NCBI GenBank assembly: GCA_001443005.1 | Contig: LEKQ01000016.1 | Location: 74,788 to 138,787 of the forward strand | Source: a bacterium GBS-1 | GTDB taxonomy: Bacteria; Synergistota; GBS-1 | DNA length: 64,000 bases | Direction: 5' to 3' | In this document: in pieces, positions 31,619 to 40,941 of the stretch | How positions within the stretch are numbered: the first letter of the stretch is position 1 | How the letters are laid out: every line of letters begins with the position of its first letter | Program-made: the position numbers and the translations under genes | The notes under the pieces: model-generated | What the model saw: the letters and a program-made list of their open reading frames with translations, nothing else | The model's database searches: none | What the model was told of the DNA's origin: nothing

Positions 31619-32404
31619 TTGCGCTTAGCCTGTGGTAGGCCCATATCCGTTAAGGGGAAGCTTTTGGGAGGGCCTAAGCCTATCCTTTGCATCCCTCTTG
31701 TGGCTCGGTCTGTGGAGGATGTTCTTAGGCTTTCTGAGTATATAGCTTCTGCCAATCCTGATTTCGTTGAGCTTCGCGTAGACTATTGGGATTTCTTAGA
31801 TGACCTATCTAAAGTTAAGGATGTCATCTCTCTATTGAGGGTTAAGCTTTCTGATACACCTTTCATCTTGACCTGTAGGGATCATAGAGAAGGAGGCTTT
31901 AGGGAGATAAATTTGGATTTAAAGACCAAGGTATACGAAGAGGCCCTTTCTAAAAGATTGGTTGACTTCGTGGATGTGGAGCTCGCCTTGGGAGATAGGT
32001 ATATAAGCTTAATTAAGGACATGGTTAAGTCAGCTTCGGCCTTCTTAATCATATCCTATCATGAGTTTTCTCGAACCTTGTCCGAGGATGAGATATTCGC
32101 CAAACTCTCTCAGGAGATCTTTTGTGGGGCTGATGTTGCTAAAGTTGCCATCATGCCTAAATCTCATGATGATTTGATGAGTCTCTTAAGCGCTACCTTG
32201 CGTGCGAGAAAGGCCTTTCCTGATATCCCAATGATTACCATGGCCATGGGTAAAATCGGAGCTTTAAGCCGAATAGTCGGTTTCGCCTGGGGTTCGGACT
32301 TGAGTTTTGCTATGCTTTCTGAAGCTTCGGCACCAGGGCAAATCTCTGCCTCTATTCTCTCCGATATATTTAAGACCTTCGAAAGTTTAGGTATGTGGGG
32401 TTAA
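31619..32404 (+). CDS. aroD: 3-dehydroquinate dehydratase, type I
   Basis: Schiff-base dehydratase making 3-dehydroshikimate, the substrate of AroE. Active-site residues: E in FVELRVDYWD, H in ISYHEFSRT, and the Schiff-base K in ADVAKVAIMP; the substrate arginine in TCRDHREGG; a closing loop with SEASAPGQIS. 261 aa from the TTG at 31619, which is spaced 5 nt from GAGAGGTGA; a GTG at 31610 is an alternative. Adjacent to aroE but with its own promoter. Confidence 0.94.
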   Translation: MRLACGRPISVKGKLLGGPKPILCIPLVARSVEDVLRLSEYIASANPDFVELRVDYWDFLDDLSKVKDVISLLRVKLSDTPFILTCRDHREGGFREINLDLKTKVYEEALSKRLVDFVDVELALGDRYISLIKDMVKSASAFLIISYHEFSRTLSEDEIFAKLSQEIFCGADVAKVAIMPKSHDDLMSLLSATLRARKAFPDIPMITMAMGKIGALSRIVGFAWGSDLSFAMLSEASAPGQISASILSDIFKTFESLGMWG

Positions 32405-32477
32405 AGGGGGGTGATAAGTAGGTTGAAAGGCGGTATTTCTTCTTTAGTTTAAAAGATTGAAGAAGGAGGGAAGCTTG

Positions 32478-33488
32478 ATGTTCTGTAAGAGGTTATTAGC
32501 CTTGATGAGCTTAGCTTTGGGTTTGGCTTTTATGGTTTTGGGTGGGGTAGCATTGGCTGAGTATCCTGAGAAGGACATTAATGGCATAATTCAATGGGGT
32601 GCGGGTGGGGCGACCGATGTCATATCGAGGGCTATTACCCCCTTAGCTGAGCCTTATCTAGGTAAGAAGATAATATTGGTTAATAAGCCTGGGGCTACAG
32701 GAGCTATTGCTACGACCTACGTCTACAATCAGCCTGCCGATGGATATACGCTTCTCTTTGGGGCTGAGAACCCTTCTATGTATAAGGTTCTTGGGCTTTC
32801 TGAGATAGACTATGGAGATTTCGAGCCCATCATAATAATCGGGGCTGTCCCCAACGTGACCGTCGTCAAGGCTGATTCAAAGTATAAGTCCTTTAAGGAG
32901 TTCATAGAGGATGCTAAAGCGAACCCTGGTAAGGTTAAGATCGCTTTCACAGGTGTAGGCGGTGCCCCTCACGTGGTTAGTTCCATCATGAAGGTAGTAA
33001 GCGGTGTCGAGTTTAACGCGGTGGAGTTCCCGGGCGAAGGACCGGGCTTGACTGCTCTTCTTGGAGGGCACGTGGATGCGATGCCCTCTGGTATAGCGCC
33101 TGCAGCTGAGTTTTTGAGAGCCAAGATGCTTAGAGGCCTTATGGTTTTTGACAAAAAGAGACTTATGGCTTTTCCTGATATACCAGCCATAACCGAGATC
33201 TACCCCGAATATGAGAAGTACGTTCCCTACTACCCATGGTATGGTGTTTTCGTTAAGAAGGGAACTCCTAAGGAGATAGTAGATAAGCTTACTCAGGCCT
33301 TTAAGAAGGCCTTCGATGATCCTAAATATCAGGAGTTCTTGGCTAAGAGGGATACCATACCTTTGGGTTTGACCGGGAAGGAAGCGAGGGAGTTTGTGGA
33401 CAGACAGCGATCTTTGGCTTCTTGGCTTATGTGGGAAGCTGGAGCTGCTAAAAGGTCACCGGAGGAGTTCAAGATACCTAAGCCTTAA
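32478..33488 (+). CDS. Tripartite tricarboxylate transporter binding protein (TctC/Bug family)
   Basis: Periplasmic binding protein of a TTT system, 336 aa. Sec signal peptide (MFCKRLLALMSLALGLAF...GVALA). Mature part: YPEKDINGIIQWGAGGATDVISR, the Bug-family opening where the ligand carboxylates are held, and later NPGKVKIAFTGVGGAPHV and LLGGHVDAMPSG. ATG 32478 after AAGGAGGG. A hairpin follows before tctB. Ligand is probably a di- or tricarboxylate, not determinable further. Confidence 0.92.
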   Translation: MFCKRLLALMSLALGLAFMVLGGVALAEYPEKDINGIIQWGAGGATDVISRAITPLAEPYLGKKIILVNKPGATGAIATTYVYNQPADGYTLLFGAENPSMYKVLGLSEIDYGDFEPIIIIGAVPNVTVVKADSKYKSFKEFIEDAKANPGKVKIAFTGVGGAPHVVSSIMKVVSGVEFNAVEFPGEGPGLTALLGGHVDAMPSGIAPAAEFLRAKMLRGLMVFDKKRLMAFPDIPAITEIYPEYEKYVPYYPWYGVFVKKGTPKEIVDKLTQAFKKAFDDPKYQEFLAKRDTIPLGLTGKEAREFVDRQRSLASWLMWEAGAAKRSPEEFKIPKP

Positions 33489-33508
33489 TTCATAAAGCTT
33501 TCGATTTT

Positions 33509-33547
33509 TATGGGGCTTGCTCAATCCTTAAATGGGCAAGCCCCATA
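33509..33547. promoter_or_regulatory. Hairpin between tctC and tctB
   Basis: Perfect 12-bp arms (33509-33520 and 33536-33547; TATGGGGCTTGC and its complement) around a 15-nt loop; only a broken T-run follows. Likely attenuates transcription or protects the binding-protein mRNA. Confidence 0.65.
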
Positions 33548-33572
33548 CCTTTAATTTAAGGAGGCCGGTTGG

Positions 33573-34091
33573 ATGGAAAAGCGAGTTCTTGATGAGGTTA
33601 AAGGTGAGAACTTACCTACTCTTTACGGCGAGATTATATTCGCTTTATTCTTCATAGGTGTAGCCTTGTTAGCTTATCATGGAGCCATGAGCATGACCTC
33701 TGGAACTTGGTATTCTCCATCCGTTTTCCCTAAGTTGACCTCGGTCTTGATCATATCTCTATGTATATATGAGCTTGTGTCTGCGTTGAGGAAAGTTAGA
33801 GGGCTAAGCCTTCTAAGTTCAGGTAGGGCTAAGTGTATGCTTACAGATGTGATAAAGCACGCTGTAGATAAGAATGTGCTTTTCATGATATTGATGATAT
33901 TTTTATTCGCTTTTATCCTTCCTATACTGCGCTTTCCTCTTGCAACTATGGTATTTCTTTTCGTTTGCATGGTTTACTATAGTGAGGAGAGGAGCTTGTT
34001 CTCGGTCATCAAGTATGTCCTCTCTTCTGCTGGTTTCGTGCTCTTCTCCATAGTCGTCTTTAAGACCATATTTAAGGTTCTGCTTCCTTAA
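33573..34091 (+). CDS. Tripartite tricarboxylate transporter small membrane subunit (TctB)
   Basis: 172-aa protein with four predicted membrane helices, the usual TctB size and layout (GEIIFALFFIGVALLAYHG first helix; SVFPKLTSVLIISLCIYEL second; two near the C-terminus). Weakly conserved family; identity rests on topology and position between tctC and tctA. Confidence 0.85.
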   Translation: MEKRVLDEVKGENLPTLYGEIIFALFFIGVALLAYHGAMSMTSGTWYSPSVFPKLTSVLIISLCIYELVSALRKVRGLSLLSSGRAKCMLTDVIKHAVDKNVLFMILMIFLFAFILPILRFPLATMVFLFVCMVYYSEERSLFSVIKYVLSSAGFVLFSIVVFKTIFKVLLP

Positions 34092-34108
34092 AGGGGGTAT
34101 AGGCTTTT

Positions 34109-35629
34109 ATGGAAAACCTTCAATATTTTCTCTTGCCGTTTTTGGACCTTAAGCTGCTTTCTCTTACAATCGTTGGGACCTTCGCTGGTATGTGGGTTGG
34201 GGCTATACCGGGATTGAGTGTGACGATGGCTGCTTCGCTGTTGATCTCCTTTACCTTCGCTTGGGATCTTAATAGCGCTCTTGCGTTGATCTGTGGGGTT
34301 TACATGGGTGGGGTCTACGGGGGTTCGATAACTGCGATACTCATAAACGTTCCTGGTGCTCCTGCTGCTATAGCTACTGTGTTTGACGGTTATCCTTTAG
34401 CTCAAAGGGGTGAGGCGGGTAGGGCGATAGGTTTGGCAACTACGGTTTCTCTTCTCGGTGGGCTTATAGGTATAGCCTTTCTTGCCTTTGGAGCTCCGAT
34501 ACTTTCTAAGTTCGCTCTAAAGTTTTCTCCGAGGGATTACTTCCTCCTTGGGGTTATGGGTATACTTCTTATAACGAGCATGGGGCATGGTTCCACCATA
34601 AAGGGTATAATAGCCGGTACGGTGGGTGTGCTCTTGAGCATGGTGGGGCTAGACCCTAGCACGGGCGAGCTTCGCTACACCTTTGGTACCGTTTATCTCA
34701 TGCAGGGGATAAGCTTTATACCCGCGATGATCGGGTTGTTCGGGGTTTCTGAGGCTCTGTTCCAGGTGCGTGGCGGTACCCTCCCTCCCATAAAGCAGAT
34801 GGTAGACAAAGTCATACCTGACTTTAAAAGCATTGTAAAGCATATTCCCTTGGTTATAAGATCCTCCCTTATTGGAGTTTGGATAGGCGCTCTACCTGGT
34901 ACTGGCGGTGATGTTGCTGCTTTAATAGCTTACGATAACGCGAAGCGGACGGTTAAAAATCCGAGTAGGCCTTTCGGTCAGGGGGCCTATGAGGGTGTCA
35001 TAGCTCCGGAGTCCGCGAATAATGCGGCCATAGGTGGTGCCTTTATACCGATGCTTACCCTTGGCATTCCCGGTGATGCGGTTACCGCAATAATAATAGG
35101 GGCTTTGTTCATCCATGGGCTTAAGCCTGGCCCACTTTTGATGATAGAGACTCCACAGGTATTTTGGATAATAGTTAGCTGCCTTATAATATCTGCGATC
35201 ACTATGGTGATATTAGTCCTTTCAACTCTCAAAGTATTCCTTAAGGTAGTGGAGATACCCAAGAATATGCTTATGCCCATGATAGTCATGCTCTCTGTTG
35301 TTGGAACCTACGCCATTCAAAACAGCCTTACGGACGTTTACTGTATGCTCGCTTTTGGGATATTGGGGTACTTCATGAGGCTTTACGGTTACGCTGTAGG
35401 GCCAATGGTTTTAGGGTTAATATTGGGGCCGGTAATCGAAACTAACTTTCGTCGTTCTATGCAGATGGCAGAAAATAACCCCTTGGCCTTCATAGGGGAT
35501 ATCTTTTCTCACCCTATAAGCTTTGTCCTTTCCCTTGCTATAATATATATGATAGTTTCACAGGTTGGTATATTTAAATCCTTAAGCAAGAAAGGTGGGG
35601 GTTCCTTCAATGGAAAGGGAAACGGCTAA
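34109..35629 (+). CDS. Tripartite tricarboxylate transporter large membrane subunit (TctA)
   Basis: 506-aa permease with about 12 TM helices. Signature blocks: GAIPGLSVTMAASLLISFTF, GGVYGGSITAILINVPGAPAAIATVFDGYPLAQRGEA, IGALPGTGGDVAALIAYDNAKR and APESANNAAIGGAFIPMLTLGIPGD, all hallmarks of TctA. ATG 34109 after GGGGG. Its end overlaps the IclR gene by 20 nt, so regulator and transporter are co-translated. Confidence 0.97.
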   Translation: MENLQYFLLPFLDLKLLSLTIVGTFAGMWVGAIPGLSVTMAASLLISFTFAWDLNSALALICGVYMGGVYGGSITAILINVPGAPAAIATVFDGYPLAQRGEAGRAIGLATTVSLLGGLIGIAFLAFGAPILSKFALKFSPRDYFLLGVMGILLITSMGHGSTIKGIIAGTVGVLLSMVGLDPSTGELRYTFGTVYLMQGISFIPAMIGLFGVSEALFQVRGGTLPPIKQMVDKVIPDFKSIVKHIPLVIRSSLIGVWIGALPGTGGDVAALIAYDNAKRTVKNPSRPFGQGAYEGVIAPESANNAAIGGAFIPMLTLGIPGDAVTAIIIGALFIHGLKPGPLLMIETPQVFWIIVSCLIISAITMVILVLSTLKVFLKVVEIPKNMLMPMIVMLSVVGTYAIQNSLTDVYCMLAFGILGYFMRLYGYAVGPMVLGLILGPVIETNFRRSMQMAENNPLAFIGDIFSHPISFVLSLAIIYMIVSQVGIFKSLSKKGGGSFNGKGNG

Positions 35630-36371
35630 GTCCGTTAAACGTGCTTTTTCCATACTTTTAACATTTTCCTCAGATTGCAGAAAGCAGAGCCTGACGGAGA
35701 TAGCGCAGAAGGTTAATCTTCCTCTATCTACTACATCGCGCATGGTTTCCGTCTTATGCGAGCTTGGTTTCCTTCAGAGAGATGATGATAGGAAGATCTA
35801 TAGATTGGGGCCTGCCTTATACTACTTAAGTTCTATAGCTAGAGAGGACCTTGAGGTTAGAAATGTTGCCCTGCCATTTATGAGGAGGCTTAGGGATAAG
35901 TTTAAGGAGACGGTTAATCTGTATATACTCGATGGGGATTATCGAGTTTGCATAGAGCAGATTGAAAGTCCCCTTGGTTTGAGGCGAGCAGCGCGTATCG
36001 GTGATAGGCTCCCCCTTTGGGCTGGTTCATCGGGGCGTTGCTTTTTGGCTTACATGGATAAGGAAGATGTGGAAAGGATCTTGAGCATGATAAAGCCCTT
36101 TACGCCAAATACGATAACGGATAAGGAAGAGATCTATAGGAGGCTCGAGAAGATACGCAAAGAGGGTTATGATATAAGTAACTCTGAAAGGGAAGAGGGA
36201 GTGGCTACCGTGGCCTCTCCCATCTTCGATATGACAGGCAAGGTTGTGGCCTGTTTGGCTATGGCTGGTCCATCCTTTAGGATTCTCCCCATAGGTGAGG
36301 AGCTTGCCAAAGCTGTAGTGGAAAGCGCAAGAGAGATCTCTCGGCGTATGGGATATATGTCTTCAACTTAA
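35610..36371 (+). CDS. IclR-family transcriptional regulator
   Basis: 253 aa. N-terminal winged helix (SVKRAFSILLTFSSDCRKQSLTEIAQKVNLPLSTTSRMV) followed by the IclR effector-binding domain (RRAARIGDRLPLWAGSSGRCFLAYM; GVATVASPIFDMTGKVVACLAMAGP). ATG 35610 follows GGTGGGGG. Most likely controls the TctCBA transporter with which it is coupled. As an IclR protein it is also a conceivable reader of the KdgR-like site at 26029-26047; that is speculation. Confidence 0.92.
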   Translation: MERETAKSVKRAFSILLTFSSDCRKQSLTEIAQKVNLPLSTTSRMVSVLCELGFLQRDDDRKIYRLGPALYYLSSIAREDLEVRNVALPFMRRLRDKFKETVNLYILDGDYRVCIEQIESPLGLRRAARIGDRLPLWAGSSGRCFLAYMDKEDVERILSMIKPFTPNTITDKEEIYRRLEKIRKEGYDISNSEREEGVATVASPIFDMTGKVVACLAMAGPSFRILPIGEELAKAVVESAREISRRMGYMSST

Positions 36372-36372
36372 A

Positions 36373-36672
36373 CTAAATCTCCTCTACATCTTGAATATAT
36401 ATCCTTATGGGTAAGCTACCCGAAATGCCCTTTTTCTCTATTTGGCTTTTAAGTTCCTTGAGAGCGCTTTTAGAGATCTCGTTAATTTCATTTACAAATG
36501 CTAAGAATATAACCTCTTTCCCCGGCCAGACGGATGTTGAAAGCCTCTTGAAACTTGGTGATGAAAATTTAGCTCCATCTATTATCTCATAGATATTCAT
36601 GCCGTTTTGATCGAGAAAAGCTGCAACGTCTGGCTCATAGGCCTTATCGCATAATATCAAGAGAAGCTTCAC
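36373..36672 (-). CDS. Small PII-like/ACT-sized protein at the end of the RND operon
   Basis: 99-aa soluble protein, GTG start after GGGAGGAG. Pattern beta-alpha-beta-beta-alpha-beta: KLLLILCDKAYEPDVAAFLDQNGM, then IYEIIDGAKFSSPSF, KEVIFLAFVNE, SALKELKSQIEK, PIRIYIQDVEEI. This matches PII-like small proteins that sit beside RND exporters (ferredoxin-like fold, trimer-forming). Overlaps the pump gene by 29 nt, so it is translationally coupled and may report on or tune the pump. No nucleotide-binding motif is evident. Confidence 0.65.
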   Translation of the reverse strand: MKLLLILCDKAYEPDVAAFLDQNGMNIYEIIDGAKFSSPSFKRLSTSVWPGKEVIFLAFVNEINEISKSALKELKSQIEKKGISGSLPIRIYIQDVEEI

Positions 36673-39600
36673 CTTTAAACTCCTCCCTTCTCTTAAAGGA
36701 TAAGAGAGGAACTATGCGTTCCTCATATATGGTATAAACTACAGGTATTAAGATTAAAGTGACTAGGGTGCTTACTGTCATCCCACCTATCATGGATATA
36801 GATAAGGATTTCCATATTTCCGCTCCTTCTCCCTTTCTTATAGCTAACGGGATCATGCCAAATATAGTGGTTAGCGTTGTCATCAACACCGGTCTTAACC
36901 TCCTCCTTCCCGCATCCTCAACCGCATCGTAAAGCTTCATCCCTCGGGCTCTTAGAAGGTTTATGTAGTCTACAAGGACTATGGCGTTGTTAACGACTAT
37001 TCCCACAAGCATAACTATGCCCAGGAGGCCCTGTATAGATATAGGTATTCCGGTGAGGAGGAAGGCAAAGACCACTCCCGTGAGCGCGAAGGGAACGCTT
37101 GCCATTATGACTAGGGGGTGACCAAAGGCCTCGTATTGTCCAGCCATAACCATGTAGACAAGGATAATTCCTATTAGGAAGAGCCAGCTAAGCTGTTGGA
37201 ATGACTCTTGCTGCTCTTTAACCTGGCCTCCGAACTTTATCTTCACTCCCTGAGGTATATCCATCTGAGATATAAGCTGCTCGATATCCTTTACAACCGC
37301 TCCCAAAGCTCTTCCCGAGGTATTGCACTCAACCGTTACATAGCGTTCCCTATCCTTCCTACCTATCTCACTTGTTCCGTACTCCTCTTTAATATCTGCA
37401 ACCATTCCTAGCTTGACGAACTTGCCCGAAAGATTTTGGATTGGTAGCTCTGCTAATCTTGATATCTCATAGCTTCTTGCCCCTGTAAGCTTAAGCGTTA
37501 TATCGTAGCTTTCTCCCCTTTCGGTAAATTGAGTGGGTGAGCTTCCATAAAGGTAGCTCCTTAAGGTATCAGATATGGTTGCTATGTTTAGGTCAAGGAA
37601 GGATGCCTTCTCTCTATCAATCAATATGTGAATTTCAGGGCGCTCTTCTCTTCTACCTAAAGCTACATCCGCAGTGCCTGGTATCTCTCTGACTTTCCTT
37701 TCTATCTCCTTTGCCACCTTCGTTATTTCATTTAGATCGCTTCCGTAAACCTCTATGGCTATGCTTTTGCCTCCCATGAACATCGATCTTATTCCGCTTG
37801 ATGCCTGAACGCTGACCTTTTCCACTCCCGGTATAGAGGATAAGAATCTTCTTAGGTCATCCGCTATTTCATGTGCCCTTCTTTTTCTTTCCTTAAGATC
37901 CTTAAGCTTTATGTAGAGCGTGGCCATGTTGGGTCCCTCGTTCTGCCCTAAGGCTTTACCTATGCCCTCCTCTGTCTCTCCGCAAAATCCTCCAGTGTGA
38001 ATCGCCTCTGGAATACGCTCATTTATATAGGCTATCAGATCCTTTAGAACCTTGTTGGTGTATTCTACGCTTGTCCCCTCGGGTAGGGTTATGTTTACCT
38101 GAAGATCCCCTGTATCGGGCTCTGGCACGAATTCGGTATCTATGAATTTGAAGCCGTATAGGGTCATTATGAAAAGGATAGATGCTACGGCGACTATTAC
38201 TTTTTTGTGCCTTAGAGACCAGGAAATCAGCATTTTATAGTTTTCCTCTATGAGCGAAAGGATCCTGTCTCCTAACTTTGCGATTAATCCCTTTCTCTCA
38301 AGTGATTCTTCTGGAAGGAGTTTGACTGTTGCCACAGGTACAAGGGTTAAGGCTACCAAGAGAGATGCTGTGATGGCTCCGGTTATGACTACACCGAGAG
38401 ATTTAAATAGGATGCTCGTTAAGCCAGATATAAACATTAAAGGAATAAAGACCACAATGGTCGTTAAGCTAGAGGCCATTATGGCGCTTCCAATCTCTTC
38501 TGCTCCCAAAACCGCTGCTATTTCTGGACGCGATCCCCTCATTCTATACTCCACTATACTATCTGTGACCACTATAGCGTTATCTACAACCATTCCTGAT
38601 GCTATGGCTAAGGCGCTTAAGGTCATGACGTTTATCGTGAAGTTTGCGATCTTCATTATCAGGAAGTTTATTATCAGGGAGAAGGGTATAGCGAGAGAGA
38701 TTATAAGCGAGGGTCTTATGCTCCCTAAGAAGGCATAAGTTACTATGATTACGAAGACTATGCCGTAGAGCAGGGAGGTTGTAAGGTTCTTGATTGATAA
38801 AAAGATATATCTTGACATGTCAAGAACCATATTTACTTTAACGTATGAGGGGAGGGTCTCTGATATCTCTTCAAGCTTTTTCTTTATTCCCCTTGTGACT
38901 TCAACAGTGTTGGCATCTACGTTCTTTAGGACAACTAATATAATGCTTGGTTTACCTTCTGAGTAGCTAAACATATCCTGCTCTTTGTAAGAATCCTCCA
39001 CTTGAGCTATATCCTTTAGCCTGACTATCTTCCCCCCAAAATTCCCGAGTACGGTATTAGCTATTTCGTTCGCGTTCGAGTATTTACCAGGGACGCGGAT
39101 GAAGAACTCGGTTCTCCCTATTCTTAGCGACCCTGCGGGAATGTTTATGTTTTCTGCCTTAAGTATGCTTCTCAGTGCTTGAACGCTTATACCATAGGCC
39201 TCTAACTTTTGGGGATCAAGGTTTATCTTTATCTCCCTCTCGAGGCCTCCGTAGACCATTATCCTTCCCACACCGGGAACCTGCTTTAGCTTTTCCGCTA
39301 TCTCCTTATCCGCTAGGTGTCTTAGGTTTTCGTAGTGCTTGTCTGAATAAACTGAGATAACAGCTACGGGTGTAATTGTGCTTGAAAGCTTTAGTATTAT
39401 CGGTTCTTCTGTACCATCAGGTAAGTCCCTCTTTATAAAGCTTATGAGGTTCCTTATATCGTTCATCCTCATGTCTAGATCTGTTCCCCACTTGAAGGCT
39501 AGGGTGACAACCGATAGGTTGTCAAAGGACTTAGAGTATATGTTATCTATCCCCTCAATTAGGGAGAGGTGATCTTCCATTTTCTTGGTTACCTCAGTTT

Positions 39601-39778
39601 CCACATCCTCGGCTGAAGCTCCTGGCCATGCTGTTATCACGCTTATAGATGGAATGTCGAACTTAGGCAAAAGGTCTATAGATAGGAAGTATAGCGATAC
39701 CATCCCCAAAAGTATCGATGCTAATAGGAACATCAACGTAGCTACAGGCTTTCTAACGGCTAGTGATGGAAGGTTCAT
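36644..39778 (-). CDS. RND efflux pump, inner-membrane subunit (HAE1/SwrC type)
   Basis: 1044-aa proton-driven exporter. N-terminal helix then large periplasmic loop, repeated in the second half (12 TM). TM4 reads ASGMVVDNAIVVTD and TM10 VGIVVNNAIVLVDYINLLR, the pattern of SwrC/MdtBC-type rather than AcrB (which has Asp-Asp and Lys). Also RPVLMTTLTTIFGMIPLA near the C-terminus. GGAGGTG precedes the ATG. Works with the adaptor (39775-40941) and TolC-like channel (40931-42262). Substrates are likely lipophilic or amphiphilic compounds; not assignable. Confidence 0.95.
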   Translation of the reverse strand: MNLPSLAVRKPVATLMFLLASILLGMVSLYFLSIDLLPKFDIPSISVITAWPGASAEDVETEVTKKMEDHLSLIEGIDNIYSKSFDNLSVVTLAFKWGTDLDMRMNDIRNLISFIKRDLPDGTEEPIILKLSSTITPVAVISVYSDKHYENLRHLADKEIAEKLKQVPGVGRIMVYGGLEREIKINLDPQKLEAYGISVQALRSILKAENINIPAGSLRIGRTEFFIRVPGKYSNANEIANTVLGNFGGKIVRLKDIAQVEDSYKEQDMFSYSEGKPSIILVVLKNVDANTVEVTRGIKKKLEEISETLPSYVKVNMVLDMSRYIFLSIKNLTTSLLYGIVFVIIVTYAFLGSIRPSLIISLAIPFSLIINFLIMKIANFTINVMTLSALAIASGMVVDNAIVVTDSIVEYRMRGSRPEIAAVLGAEEIGSAIMASSLTTIVVFIPLMFISGLTSILFKSLGVVITGAITASLLVALTLVPVATVKLLPEESLERKGLIAKLGDRILSLIEENYKMLISWSLRHKKVIVAVASILFIMTLYGFKFIDTEFVPEPDTGDLQVNITLPEGTSVEYTNKVLKDLIAYINERIPEAIHTGGFCGETEEGIGKALGQNEGPNMATLYIKLKDLKERKRRAHEIADDLRRFLSSIPGVEKVSVQASSGIRSMFMGGKSIAIEVYGSDLNEITKVAKEIERKVREIPGTADVALGRREERPEIHILIDREKASFLDLNIATISDTLRSYLYGSSPTQFTERGESYDITLKLTGARSYEISRLAELPIQNLSGKFVKLGMVADIKEEYGTSEIGRKDRERYVTVECNTSGRALGAVVKDIEQLISQMDIPQGVKIKFGGQVKEQQESFQQLSWLFLIGIILVYMVMAGQYEAFGHPLVIMASVPFALTGVVFAFLLTGIPISIQGLLGIVMLVGIVVNNAIVLVDYINLLRARGMKLYDAVEDAGRRRLRPVLMTTLTTIFGMIPLAIRKGEGAEIWKSLSISMIGGMTVSTLVTLILIPVVYTIYEERIVPLLSFKRREEFKGEASLDIMR

Positions 39779-40941
39779 TGGATATTCACCTCCTTGACGT
39801 TAAGCAGACTTCCATCTCTAATAGCGCTTGTCACGGTTAGGACGACAAGCTCGCCTTCTAATAACCCTTCTTTAACCTCTACTCTTTCTCCCTTTCGTTC
39901 TCCTATCTTTATCTCTCTTATTCTCGCTCTTTTATTCTCATCCACTACATATACGTAGTGAGTTCCGGTTCCTTCAAATCTCCTTAAAGCTTGCTGAAGT
40001 ACAAATGGGGCCTTTCTCTCCCCCACGTCTATTACTGCTCTCGCGAACATTCCCGGCTTAAGAAGCATCTCCGGGTTTTCTATCCTTATCTCCACCTCGG
40101 TGGTTCTCGTTTTAGGGTCTACTGCGGGAGAGATTATTTTCAGGCTTCCTGAGAACTCCCTTCCGGGATAGGCATCAACCAAAATCGTGGCTTTCATGCC
40201 TGGTTTAACCAGGGGGATGTAGGTCTCAGGTATCGACCCTCTAACCTTAACTTCAGAGATGTTATTTATCTTGAATATCGGGTTCGAGGGGCTAACTATT
40301 TCTCCTACCTCTATTCTCCTTTGTGAAACTATGCCAGATACGGGTGAGGATATTCGATGATAACTTTTTGAGATCTCAAGCTGTCTTATCTTAGCCTCTA
40401 CTTCCTCAAGCCTTTTCCTTGCCATTTCTAATCCCGCCTTAGCTGCAAGATATTGTCCTTCTATCTGGTCAAGCTGCTGCTTTGGAACGACATTGTCCTC
40501 ATAAAGCTTCTTTATCCTCTCATAATCCTTTCTGAGCGTTGAGACCTGAATCTCTGCTTGCTTTATGGCTGCTAAGGTGGATGCCCTTGCCGCCTTCGCC
40601 TGATCTAGCTGAGCATCTATCATTTCGGTATCAAGCTCTGCAAGAAGCTCACCTGACTTTACCATATCTCCCTCATCCTTATATATCCTCAAGACCTTAA
40701 TTCCACTAACCCTTGAGAAGACGTCTACATCCTCGAGGGGCATAACCGTTCCAGTCACTCCTATGACGGTCTTAAAGCTAAAAGTGGAGACTCTAAATGC
40801 CTCAACGGGTATAGCCTTTTCTTCCTGGGCTACTACCCTTTTGCTTAGGCTCTTTTCATAAGCCCTAAAGGCTATAAGCCCTGCGAAGGAAGCCACAAAT
40901 ATTAAAACTACCAGGATTACCGCAACTTTCTTACCTCTCAT
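39775..40941 (-). CDS. RND periplasmic adaptor (membrane fusion protein)
   Basis: 388 aa. N-terminal membrane anchor (KVAVILVVLIFVASFAGLIAF), then lipoyl half-motif VMPLEDVDVFSRVSGIKVLRIYKDEGDMVKSGELLAELD, a coiled-coil hairpin (about 110-190), the second lipoyl half HRISSPVSGIVSQRRIEVGEIV, a beta barrel and a membrane-proximal domain. ATG after GAGGTGATG; ATGA overlap with the pump gene and 11-nt overlap with the tolC-like gene. Links pump and outer-membrane channel. Confidence 0.94.
   Translation of the reverse strand: MRGKKVAVILVVLIFVASFAGLIAFRAYEKSLSKRVVAQEEKAIPVEAFRVSTFSFKTVIGVTGTVMPLEDVDVFSRVSGIKVLRIYKDEGDMVKSGELLAELDTEMIDAQLDQAKAARASTLAAIKQAEIQVSTLRKDYERIKKLYEDNVVPKQQLDQIEGQYLAAKAGLEMARKRLEEVEAKIRQLEISKSYHRISSPVSGIVSQRRIEVGEIVSPSNPIFKINNISEVKVRGSIPETYIPLVKPGMKATILVDAYPGREFSGSLKIISPAVDPKTRTTEVEIRIENPEMLLKPGMFARAVIDVGERKAPFVLQQALRRFEGTGTHYVYVVDENKRARIREIKIGERKGERVEVKEGLLEGELVVLTVTSAIRDGSLLNVKEVNIQ

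Noticed and set aside
31561-31638. A 25-codon frame before aroD with several aromatic residues (starts MNLVNFIKYTFTLW), suggesting a second attenuator leader
   Set aside because: Its ATG lies inside the TATAAT of the aroD promoter, so it would not be transcribed from there; it has no ribosome-binding site and no terminator follows.
30568-32404. aroE and aroD as quinate/shikimate catabolic genes serving the neighbouring transporters
   Set aside because: The leader peptide sensing aromatic amino acids points to biosynthesis, and AroE shows the standard biosynthetic motifs.
36371-36373. Bidirectional terminator expected between the convergent iclR and PII-like genes
   Set aside because: Only one base separates the stop codons and no stem-loop with T-run is visible around it.
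38250-38738. 162-codon open frame antisense to the RND pump gene
   Set aside because: Lies wholly within a strongly conserved gene, no ribosome-binding site, composition explained as the complement of membrane-protein codons.
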